Assembly (NCBI GenBank): GCA_963843605.1
Contig: CAWJLA010000004.1
Coordinates: 186,001-250,000 of the forward strand
Length of the DNA stretch: 64,000 nt
DNA from: FEN-1297 sp963843605
GTDB lineage: Bacteria > Bacteroidota > Ignavibacteria > Ignavibacteriales > Ignavibacteriaceae
Reading direction: 5' to 3'
Both the position numbers and the translations under genes were made by a program. Position 1 is the first letter of the stretch. Each line of letters opens with the position of its first letter. The notes beneath the pieces are model-generated. The model had not been told where the DNA came from. It saw nothing but the letters and a program-made list of their open reading frames with translations, and ran no database searches. This document shows positions 55,634-62,555 of the stretch, piece after piece.

Positions 55634-56179
55634 TTATTTTTCTAATTCTGCTTGCACAAAATCGATTTCAACAGGAGTCTTCCGACCGAAAATTGAAACC
55701 ATTACCTTAATCTTCATTTTTTCTTCGTTAACCTCTTGAACCGTACCGGTGAAATTATTGAAAGGACCGTCAATAATTTTTACAATATCACCGTTTCTGA
55801 ATATTGTCTCCATACGCTCACTGGATTCATCCTGTGTAATACGCCCGACAATTCTTTTAACTTCTTCCGGCTGTAGTGAATTCGGATTATTTTTAGTACC
55901 TAAGAAACCCATAACGGAAGGAGTATTCAGGATAAAGTCCTTTACCTGGTTGTCGAGGTCGGCCTGAATTAAAATATAGCCGGGAAAAAAATTCTTAGTC
56001 CTGCTCTTTTTCTTACCGTCTTTTACTTCAAAGACCTTCTCAGTCGGCACTAAAACAGATTCAATTTTGGCTTGAAGTCTTTCATTATCTGCTAATTCGG
56101 CTTCAATTAAATTTTTAACTTTGTTTTCGTGACCGGAAAAAGTTCTTACGACATACCATTTTAATTCTGATTCAGCCAT
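55634..56179 (-). CDS. nusG: Transcription termination/antitermination factor NusG
   Basis: A 181-residue NusG: N-terminal domain KWYVVRTFSGHENKVKNLIE and RTKNFFPGYILIQADL, then the KOW domain GDIVKIIDGPFNNFTGTVQEVNEEKMKIKVMVSIFGRKTPVEIDF. It binds RNA polymerase and Rho or ribosomal S10. It begins 4 bp after the secE stop. Confidence 0.96.
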   Translation of the reverse strand: MAESELKWYVVRTFSGHENKVKNLIEAELADNERLQAKIESVLVPTEKVFEVKDGKKKSRTKNFFPGYILIQADLDNQVKDFILNTPSVMGFLGTKNNPNSLQPEEVKRIVGRITQDESSERMETIFRNGDIVKIIDGPFNNFTGTVQEVNEEKMKIKVMVSIFGRKTPVEIDFVQAELEK

Positions 56180-56183
56180 TAAA

Positions 56184-56366
56184 TTAAAAAATTCCTTTAA
56201 ATATTTGTGTGATTATCATGTCAATTACGTACGTAAAAGCAGCAATCATCAAACAAGCCACTATCACAACTGTGGTGGATTCTTTCAGTTCTTCGGTAGT
56301 CGGCCAAGTAACTTTTTTCATTTCCTTGACGACGTCATCGAAAAAAGCAATTATTTTTTGTTTCAT
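56184..56366 (-). CDS. secE: Preprotein translocase subunit SecE
   Basis: A 60-residue single-helix SecE: DVVKEMKKVTWPTTEELKEST amphipathic cytoplasmic helix, then one membrane helix. This short form is usual outside gamma-proteobacteria. It lies between tRNA-Trp and nusG as in many bacteria. Confidence 0.95.
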   Translation of the reverse strand: MKQKIIAFFDDVVKEMKKVTWPTTEELKESTTVVIVACLMIAAFTYVIDMIITQIFKGIF

Positions 56367-56395
56367 ATTTTAAGCTTTAATGTTTGATTAGGCAG

Positions 56396-56469
56396 CACGT
56401 CAGGAGGGACTCGAACCCCCAACCTGCGGTTTTGGAGACCGCTGCTCTAGCCAATTGAGCTACTGACGT
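56396..56469 (-). tRNA. tRNA-Trp (anticodon CCA)
   Basis: A standard cloverleaf: acceptor ACGTCAG/CTGACGT with discriminator G, D arm AGCTCAATTGGCTAGAGC, anticodon loop CTCCAAA, T arm GGGGGTTCGAGTCCCTC. No encoded CCA. It immediately precedes secE on the same strand. Confidence 0.96.
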
Positions 56470-56530
56470 ATAAAATTTCAGCCTTAAAACAATTTTTTAT
56501 TTTCTTAGACTTTTCCAATATATTTTTGCC

Positions 56531-56581
56531 AGTCTGCTTTAGCCAACCGATCTGTCCGCAGGCAAGTTGAGCCACTGACGT
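56531..56581 (-). pseudogene. tRNA-Trp 5'-half fragment with 20-bp D-loop insertion
   Basis: Upstream of the intact tRNA-Trp, ACGTCAGTGGCTCAA (56581-56567) copies its first 15 bases with one change. A 20-bp palindrome-like block (56547-56566) follows, and the copy resumes with TTGGCTAAAGCAG before similarity is lost. The insertion falls between tRNA positions 15 and 16. There is no anticodon arm, T arm or 3' end, so it cannot be a functional tRNA. Confidence 0.8.
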
Positions 56582-56590
56582 ATTCACAAA

Positions 56591-56740
56591 TTATTTAGTT
56601 TCTTTATGAATCGTATGCTTTTTATCCCAACGGCAGTATTTTTTAAACTCTACGCGGTTAGGGTGAAGTCGCTTGTTTTTTGTAGTAGTGTAATTTCTTC
56701 TTTTACACTCTGTACATTCTAATGTTATTATATCTCTCAT
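56591..56740 (-). CDS. rpmG: 50S ribosomal protein L33
   Basis: An intact 49-residue L33: MRDIITLECTECKRRNYTTTKN then RVEFKKYCRWDKKHTIHKETK. Only one CxxC pair plus a single C is seen, so zinc binding is probably incomplete (CTEC and YC). It lies between tRNA-Trp and tRNA-Thr, where many genomes have tuf. Confidence 0.93.
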   Translation of the reverse strand: MRDIITLECTECKRRNYTTTKNKRLHPNRVEFKKYCRWDKKHTIHKETK

Positions 56741-56827
56741 GGCAGTATTTTTTTTTAATTTTCTAAGCTGATATTCAATTTTTTACTAAATATTCCCGAT
56801 TACAATAATTATTAAAATCTCTAACCT

Positions 56828-56840
56828 ATCCCTCCGGGAT
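56828..56840. repeat. Short palindrome ATCCCTCCGGGAT
   Basis: Near-perfect 13-bp palindrome about 50 bp past the tRNA-Thr 3' end. It has the TCCC...GGGA arms shared by other small palindromes of this cluster. Confidence 0.5.
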
Positions 56841-56887
56841 GCCAGCATGATCTTTTCAGACTTCTACTGCTTTGCTGGTCAGTCTAG

Positions 56888-56960
<73 letters not shown>

Positions 56961-57020
56961 AGTAATTCATTTTCAATCTTTTTTTTTGATCGAAACAATC
57001 ATCTTTTAATAAACTGATGA

Positions 57021-57036
57021 TCCCGATGAGTCGGGA
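57021..57036. repeat. Short palindrome TCCCGATGAGTCGGGA
   Basis: A 6-bp-armed palindrome upstream of tRNA-Thr. On the minus strand it is followed by TCATCAG, identical to the 3' acceptor of tRNA-Thr, suggesting it may sit in a decayed tRNA-Thr copy. Confidence 0.55.
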
Positions 57037-57073
57037 CAACCAGCAGCTATGAAGCTTCCAATATAAAAAAAAA

Positions 57074-57328
57074 CTAAATTTTCATATTTGCAGTTTTGGT
57101 TAAAAATATCTTGGTGTTTTTCATGGACTTAAGATACTTTTCCCGCTTCATAACTTCACTTCTCGTGCTGTATTCTTCAAAAAATATAAGAACCCAAGGT
57201 TGATAATTTTTAGTCCATCTTGCATGCGGACCATTATGATTTTCGACTCTCTCTTGTAAATCTTCAGTCGAACCTATATAATATTTCTCAACCTTTTTAC
57301 TCTGTAATATGTATACAAAGTATTTCAC
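57074..57328 (-). CDS. GIY-YIG nuclease-domain protein (YhbQ/UPF0213-like)
   Basis: A compact 84-residue single GIY-YIG domain: YFVYILQSKKVEKYYIGSTEDLQERVENHN contains the YVY-like and YIGST strands and the conserved arginine, and YSTRSEVMKREKYLKS contains the catalytic glutamate region. Such tiny proteins are very frequent in Bacteroidota and of uncertain function (DNA repair or mobile origin). It is wedged between tRNA-Gly and tRNA-Thr on their strand, a typical target for mobile DNA, though I see no direct repeats bounding it. Confidence 0.85.
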   Translation of the reverse strand: MKYFVYILQSKKVEKYYIGSTEDLQERVENHNGPHARWTKNYQPWVLIFFEEYSTRSEVMKREKYLKSMKNTKIFLTKTANMKI

Positions 57329-57331
57329 TTG

Positions 57332-57405
57332 AGCGGGAGACGGGACTCGAACCCGCGACCAACAGCTTGGAAGGCTGTGACTCTAGCCAACTGAGTTACT
57401 CCCGC
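57332..57405 (-). tRNA. tRNA-Gly (anticodon TCC)
   Basis: Cloverleaf with acceptor GCGGGAG/CTCCCGC, D arm AACTCAGTTGGCTAGAGTC, anticodon stem ACAGC/GCTGT with loop CTTCCAA and T arm CGCGGGTTCGAGTCCCG. No encoded CCA. Its 5' leader and 5' half are duplicated twice immediately upstream. Confidence 0.96.
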
Positions 57406-57643
57406 ATTTTAGAGACCTGTTTTTAAACAGATCTTTTCAAATTTTCAATTCTCCATAAACCCACGACCAATCCCGCGGTGGCGGGATGACTCTAGCCAAC
57501 TGAGTTACTCCCGCATTTTAGAGACCTGTTTTTAAGCAGATCTTTTCAAATTTTCAATTCTCCATAAACCCACGACTAATCCCGCAGTGGCGGGATGACT
57601 CTAGCCAACTTGCCTAACGGCAGGCAGGCTGTGTTACTCCCGC
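57406..57643 (-). repeat. Two tandem units of tRNA-Gly leader plus 5' half with palindrome in place of anticodon arm
   Basis: Unit 1 (57406-57514, 109 bp) and unit 2 (57515-57643, 129 bp, equal to 109 plus a 20-bp insertion) share the tRNA-Gly leader, GCGGGAGTAAC.CAG, TTGGCTAGAGTC, then a palindrome TCCCGCCAC(C/T)GCGGGA where the anticodon arm should be, then TTGGTCGTGGGTT and an AT-rich joint. The T arm and 3' acceptor are lost. Unit 2 also has a D-loop insertion at 57609-57628. Confidence 0.85.
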
Positions 57644-57750
57644 ATAATCAATATTTAATGAACATTTCAGAAGAAACAAAAAAATAAGGGAACTAAAATT
57701 TTATTATTCTATTATTATTCCCTTAAACCAAAACCATTCCAATTTTTATG

Positions 57751-57837
57751 TGGTGGGCGGCGAGGGATTCGAACCCCCAAAGGCGTCAGCCAACGGATTT
57801 ACAGTCCGCCCCGGCTCTCCAACTCCGGCGTCCGCCC
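57751..57837 (-). tRNA. tRNA-Tyr (anticodon GTA)
   Basis: A class II tRNA with a long variable arm. Acceptor GGGCGGA pairs with the 3' side except for a mismatch at the seventh pair; anticodon loop is CTGTAAA. Unlike the other tRNAs of this window the 3' CCA is encoded. It is the first gene of the tRNA cluster behind a Bacteroides-type promoter. Confidence 0.93.
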
Positions 57838-57855
57838 GGAATTACAAACGAGCAA

Positions 57856-57887
57856 CAAATATATCGTGATTTCAAGAAAAAAGCAAA
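57856..57887 (-). promoter_or_regulatory. Bacteroides-type promoter of the tRNA-Tyr cluster
   Basis: On the minus strand TTTG (57887-57884), a 20-bp spacer and TATATTTG (57863-57856) match the TTTG-N19-21-TAnnTTTG consensus of Bacteroidota. It ends 18 bp before the mature tRNA-Tyr. Confidence 0.7.
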
Positions 57888-57957
57888 TAAAATTGTTATG
57901 CACTTTTAACTAAATTGTTAAATTCTGCAATTTTATTCTGATTTTTTTTGAAATTAC

Positions 57958-58013
57958 GGGGCAAATATATTGATTAATTAAGAAATTAAAAAAAACTACT
58001 TAATTTTTGCCCC
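57958..58013 (-). terminator. Possible terminator after GH130 gene
   Basis: GGGGCAAA / TTTGCCCC outer arms with inner AATTAAG / CTTAATT arms lie just past the GH130 stop. One side has a ten-base bulge, and a T-rich tract follows. This is a tentative call. Confidence 0.35.
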
Positions 58014-58022
58014 TAAAAAATT

Positions 58023-59024
58023 TTAATCACTTATCGGTTTATTCTGATGTGCTTTTATATAATCGATGATTTCATCTGCGTACGCAAAAGCAAGCGCAGA
58101 ATATGTATCAGCCGCACCGTAAAAAATAGCTATTCTTCCTGTATCGGAATCATGCAAGGTCGCGCAAGGAAAAGTAACGTTGGGAACAAAACCTGTTGTT
58201 TCGTAGGGAGCTTCCGGTGTTAAAATATAATTTTCGCAATCCGCAATTATCTTATTCGGCTCATTTATATCCAGCAGCGCGGCGCCCATACTATATATAT
58301 ATCCGCTGCAAGTAGTACATACTCCGTGATAAATCAACAGCCATCCTTCTTTAGTTTCAATGGGAACAGGACCGGCGCCTAATTTTGTGTTTTTCCACCA
58401 ATAATGACTTGTTTTCATCACAAGTCTGTGTTTACCCCAATATGTTAAATCAGGGCTCTGACTTAAATATATATCTCCGAAGGGAGTATGGCCGTTATCG
58501 CTGGGACGGTTAAGGAGTACGAAATTTCCGTTTATTTTTCTCGGAAATAGAACTCCGTTTCGGTTAAAAGGCAGAAAAGCATTTTCCAACTGGAAAAAGT
58601 CTTTGAAATCTCTGGTTTTTGCAATTCCTACCGTCGGTCCGTTAAAATAATTACACCACGTTATATAATAGGTATCATCGATTTTCACCAATCTCGGATC
58701 ATACCCGTATAGAATAGGCTTAGCCTGCGTACCGTCTTCATTTTTAAATGCTAAATGTTCTTCTTCTATTTTCCACTCGATCGCATTTTTACTTCTTCCC
58801 AGATGAAGCTGCGGATACCCGTTTTTATGATCTGCTCTGAATATTCCTATAAATTCACCATTGTAGGGCACAATTGCACTGTTGAAAATTCTCAATGAAT
58901 CTTTCAAAGCTTCCCTTCCGATAACCGGATTCTTATCATACCTCCAGACTACTCCGGCATAACCTGCCGGCTTTTCCTGCCATGGAATATTCGGTAATGC
59001 GTTTCCTATTATAGTCTTATTCAT
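58023..59024 (-). CDS. Glycoside hydrolase family 130 protein (beta-1,4-mannoside phosphorylase-like)
   Basis: A 333-residue five-bladed propeller of the GH130 type, starting at ATG 59024 with GGAGG upstream; the frame continues to 59114 but the extra residues are not family-like. Landmarks are RYDKNPVIGR, RIFNSAIVPYNGEFIGIFRADHKNGYPQLHLGRS, the catalytic-aspartate region GYDPRLVKIDDTYYITWCN, and GAGPVPIETKEGWLLIYHGV. Characterised relatives phosphorolyse mannosyl-glucose or mannobiose. The adjacent symporter and glycosidase suggest intracellular breakdown of imported beta-mannosides; the exact substrate is inference. Confidence 0.88.
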   Translation of the reverse strand: MNKTIIGNALPNIPWQEKPAGYAGVVWRYDKNPVIGREALKDSLRIFNSAIVPYNGEFIGIFRADHKNGYPQLHLGRSKNAIEWKIEEEHLAFKNEDGTQAKPILYGYDPRLVKIDDTYYITWCNYFNGPTVGIAKTRDFKDFFQLENAFLPFNRNGVLFPRKINGNFVLLNRPSDNGHTPFGDIYLSQSPDLTYWGKHRLVMKTSHYWWKNTKLGAGPVPIETKEGWLLIYHGVCTTCSGYIYSMGAALLDINEPNKIIADCENYILTPEAPYETTGFVPNVTFPCATLHDSDTGRIAIFYGAADTYSALAFAYADEIIDYIKAHQNKPISD

Positions 59025-59126
59025 CAGATTTTCCTCCGAATAAATGATGTTATAAATCAAGTTCAAGATTGTGCATGCCCTAGTCAGGTTCGGATTACCA
59101 CCTATAACCAACACTCGACTGCCAAT

Positions 59127-60551
59127 TTAAACCGTAGCCGTCTCCGGTGCTTCGCCGTTTACTTTTCTTCTGCTGTCCAATTCTGCAATAATAGTCTCCA
59201 CTCGTTTATCGCTGAGGGGATAAAACATAAGCAGTATCAGAGCAAGAATTCCAAGAACTGCCGGAATTAAACTGAAAAGGAGAACCAAGCCTTTAATACT
59301 TTCCGGAGATTGAACCTGATTAGGTACAAATCCGACCTGCGACATAAGCATCAGAGCAATATATGCACCGATGGCCCATCCGAATTTCTGCGACATTGTC
59401 GAAGCCGAAAATACCAGGCCCGTAGCCCTTCTTCCATTTTTCCATTCTCCGTAATCTGCTGTGTCCGCATACATTGCCCAGAGCAGAACACTAAGCGGTC
59501 CGCCTGATAGAGAACCTGTAATTTGAAATAAGAAAATAAGTCCAAGTTGCTGAGGTGTTAAGAAATAATATACTGCAGTACTTACAATAGCAATAATAAA
59601 TATTATGATAAAAGCTTTCTTTTTACCAAGACGTTTTGCAATCCAGCTTACCATCAGCACTCCCAAAATTGAGGACATCTGACCGACGGTATTAAAAGCA
59701 GATGCCAAATCTATAAAGCCGTAATTACCGGTTCCCAAGAAGGGTAATGTAAGTTTTTGAGTACCGACCACATACTTAAAGTAGTGTACCGTTACGCTGC
59801 TTCGTACGGCAACAAACAATATAAATGTTATCGTGGTTGCAAGCAGAATAAGCCATGGACCGTTTGTAAGCAGTTCTTTTAAATCTTTTTTCATTGACGA
59901 CTTCTGACTTTTCGGAGGTGATATTCTCTCGTGCGTTCCTTTAAAAGCTATAAAGAAAAATAATACTGCAGCAATTCCGTAAATAACAAAAGACATCTGC
60001 CAGCCGTGAGCATCGTTTCCTCCGCCGAGAGATTTTGTCATCGGAAGCAAAGTAGCCGATACAATAGTTCCGGCAGTATATGCAAATAAAAATTTAAAAG
60101 ATGAAACAGATGTTCTTTCATTTGAATCGGCCGATATTACTCCCAGCAAAGCAGTATAAGGAATATTTATTGCCGTATAAAGCATCATAATTAAGATAAA
60201 AGTAGCGTAAGCCCAAATAAGTTTTCCTTCAGGTCCGAAATTGGGAACAGTAAAAGTTAGTACACCAGCAATAGCAAAAGGTATGCTCATCCATAATAAA
60301 TATGGTCTGAACTTGCCCCATCTGGTATTGGTTCTGTCGGCAATCATACCCATCATCGGATCGTTAATACCGTCCCAAACCCGGCTTACTACAAACAAAG
60401 TTGCGGCGGCTGCAGCCGGTATTAAAAATATATCGGTATAAAAATATGTCAGATACAACATAAAGGTTTGCCAGTATAATACTGAAGCAAGGTCACCGAA
60501 ACCATAAAAAAACTTTTCTTTGAAGGGTAATTTTTGGACTTGGTCACTCAT
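59127..60551 (-). CDS. GPH-family sugar:cation symporter (MFS)
   Basis: About 474 residues with twelve predicted membrane helices, starting at ATG 60551 with GGAG upstream. The signature near the N terminus, VVSRVWDGINDPMMGMIADRTNTRWGKFRPYLLW, is diagnostic for the glycoside-pentoside-hexuronide symporters (MelB/XylP group). It probably imports an oligosaccharide with Na+ or H+. It lies 100 bp before the GH130 gene on the same strand, so the two are probably co-expressed. Confidence 0.9.
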   Translation of the reverse strand: MSDQVQKLPFKEKFFYGFGDLASVLYWQTFMLYLTYFYTDIFLIPAAAAATLFVVSRVWDGINDPMMGMIADRTNTRWGKFRPYLLWMSIPFAIAGVLTFTVPNFGPEGKLIWAYATFILIMMLYTAINIPYTALLGVISADSNERTSVSSFKFLFAYTAGTIVSATLLPMTKSLGGGNDAHGWQMSFVIYGIAAVLFFFIAFKGTHERISPPKSQKSSMKKDLKELLTNGPWLILLATTITFILFVAVRSSVTVHYFKYVVGTQKLTLPFLGTGNYGFIDLASAFNTVGQMSSILGVLMVSWIAKRLGKKKAFIIIFIIAIVSTAVYYFLTPQQLGLIFLFQITGSLSGGPLSVLLWAMYADTADYGEWKNGRRATGLVFSASTMSQKFGWAIGAYIALMLMSQVGFVPNQVQSPESIKGLVLLFSLIPAVLGILALILLMFYPLSDKRVETIIAELDSRRKVNGEAPETATV

Positions 60552-60714
60552 TCCACACTCCGTAATTAATTTGGATAACAAACTATCTTATAACGAAATT
60601 CCAATAAATATTTGTGCTTTCTATTTAACCTGATAGTTTTAGTCAGCCGCAAAATATTTATTTCACTCCACACTAATAATATTCAAACTGTTCCGCCTAG
60701 TTATAAAAAGCTCT

Positions 60715-62214
60715 CTAAGGATAAACCGGCATATAACTTACGAAAGCTAAGTTTTTACTATCTGGCGACCAAGACGGAACATTTATAGTGCCTTGCCCGC
60801 CGAACAGTTTTGCTAAAACAGTAATTTTCCCTCCATTTACGGGCATTAGTTTTAACATTACATTTTTGTTTGCAGGATGCCCCTTTATATCTTTTTCGTA
60901 AGTAAGAAAAACTATCCATTTCCCGTCGGGCGAGGGATGAGCAAACCAATTGTTATATTCATCTTTTGTAACTTGTTCTTGTTGGCTGCCGTCCGGTTTC
61001 ATGCGCCAAATTTGCATAGTTCCGGTTCGCTCAGAGTTAAAGTAAATATATTTTCCGTCGGGTGAATAATCCGGCCCGTCATCCAAACCTCCCGCATCAG
61101 TCAATCTGGACTCTGCACCGCCGTTAACGGAAATAGTATAAATATCGAAATTATCGTTGCGTTCCGCACAATAGGCTAATGTTTTCCCGTCCGGGGACCA
61201 TCCATGCCAGTAAGAAGGAGCGTTTGAAGTAATTTTTTGAGGGTCGCCTCCTTCAACAGGCAGAATATAAATTATTGATTTTCCGTTTTCGGTCTGATCG
61301 CTTATTGCAAGCTTGGAACCGTCCGGCGAAATTCCGTGGTCATTATTGCAATTTTTTGCGAAGCCTGTGTTTATCGAACCAGGTCTGCCGCCTTCAACAG
61401 GTATTTTATAAATTCTGCCTTCGCTATTAAAAAGAAAGTATTTTCCGTCTCTTGACCAATTCGGAGCTTCGATATGAGATTGAGAATTATAAACCGCCCG
61501 CCTATCAAGCGATTCTATATTAATTGTTTCCAATGTGCTCTCGATTAACTTTTTCTCCGGCATAACTTGTTTTCCTTCCGTTATTTCAACATTTGAAAAG
61601 ACCGCTTTTTCGATGACATTATTATCGTGCGCACAAACTCCCAGTCCGATATAAAACGGTTCTTTAAATTTGATATTTATCGAGCCTCCCGACGGCCTGA
61701 GTTTTTCACCATTCGATGCAACGAAGATAGAAACAATATTGTCCTGTTTTAGAATCAGAACTCTCGTAGGCGCATTAACATTGGATTGAATTTCTCTTGT
61801 GGGTCCCCCGGTACTGTCTCTGTACTGCAGCGATGTTAGTCCGATCGAATGAAGTGCAACATCTGCATAAACAGAATTCGAATCGAGACTTTGACGAATA
61901 ATTAAGCATGCTTTTTTATGGGGATTACCTGTTGTATCCGTCCAATTTATATCGGCAGCCAAAGAAATATTGCCTTCTGCCTTTTTCCACAAATAATGAA
62001 ACTCATCATTAGAAAACCACATATTTGTACCGCTGCCGGCGATAAGATATGATTTTTGGATATCGTCGTATTTGACTGAACCCGGTATATTAACAGAACC
62101 TATATCACTTTGATTATTAAATTGTCCAAGCGAAGATTTCTGCGAAAACAAAACACCCGAAAATAGCAGACAAAAACAAACCACAGCACCGAGCTTGTAA
62201 CCTAAATTTCTCAT
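60715..62214 (-). CDS. Secreted protein with concanavalin-like N domain and PD40 (TolB-like) beta-propeller
   Basis: A signal peptide (about 1-25, ending GVLFSQ) precedes a 170-residue beta-sandwich domain (IQKSYLIAGSGTNMWF, ISLAADINWTD, IRQSLDSNSVYADVALH) of the DUF1349-like type. Residues 230-499 contain repeated PD40 motifs: SPDGSKLAISD, SPDGKTLAYCAE, SPDGKYIYFNSE, SPDGKWIVFLTYE, SPDSKNLAFVSY. The two modules suggest a carbohydrate-binding or sensing role outside the inner membrane. Frequent in this phylum beside glycosidases; no enzymatic residues are evident. Confidence 0.8.
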   Translation of the reverse strand: MRNLGYKLGAVVCFCLLFSGVLFSQKSSLGQFNNQSDIGSVNIPGSVKYDDIQKSYLIAGSGTNMWFSNDEFHYLWKKAEGNISLAADINWTDTTGNPHKKACLIIRQSLDSNSVYADVALHSIGLTSLQYRDSTGGPTREIQSNVNAPTRVLILKQDNIVSIFVASNGEKLRPSGGSINIKFKEPFYIGLGVCAHDNNVIEKAVFSNVEITEGKQVMPEKKLIESTLETINIESLDRRAVYNSQSHIEAPNWSRDGKYFLFNSEGRIYKIPVEGGRPGSINTGFAKNCNNDHGISPDGSKLAISDQTENGKSIIYILPVEGGDPQKITSNAPSYWHGWSPDGKTLAYCAERNDNFDIYTISVNGGAESRLTDAGGLDDGPDYSPDGKYIYFNSERTGTMQIWRMKPDGSQQEQVTKDEYNNWFAHPSPDGKWIVFLTYEKDIKGHPANKNVMLKLMPVNGGKITVLAKLFGGQGTINVPSWSPDSKNLAFVSYMPVYP

Positions 62215-62555
62215 AATATCAAACCTCCAAGTAAATAATTTTTAATAATTTCCAAGAGGTCAAGAAATCCGGAAAAAATAATCAAACCGGCTAATTATTA
62301 TTTTTAACGAAAATAAAGTTACGTTTTTTTTTTAAGAAACTAAACGATTATTTTAAGCAGACTTTTTAATAAATACGAATGCCAATTATATCTATTTATA
62401 ACAAATATTTAATTTCAATTCGTTTTAATCCGGTACAATCATTCTGAAGATAATTTTTTAATCGAATTAACTGTATGGTTTTCGAAACCGGATAATTTAT
62501 TTTTTAACCTGCTCGTTTTTGATCCGAAAACAAAATTAATATCGAATTAATAATG
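62215..62555. other. Intergenic region between the GH30-like and PD40 genes
   Basis: This 341-bp spacer is AT-rich and probably carries the promoter of the PD40 gene. I see no repeat, ORF or RNA gene in it. Confidence 0.4.

Noticed and set aside
57406..57643. CRISPR-like array in the tandem repeat
   Set aside because: Units are 109 bp with near-identical content and no repeat/spacer alternation; they are explained as duplicated tRNA-Gly leader and 5' half.
57406..57643. Two additional functional tRNA-Gly genes
   Set aside because: Both units lack the anticodon, the T arm and the 3' acceptor strand.
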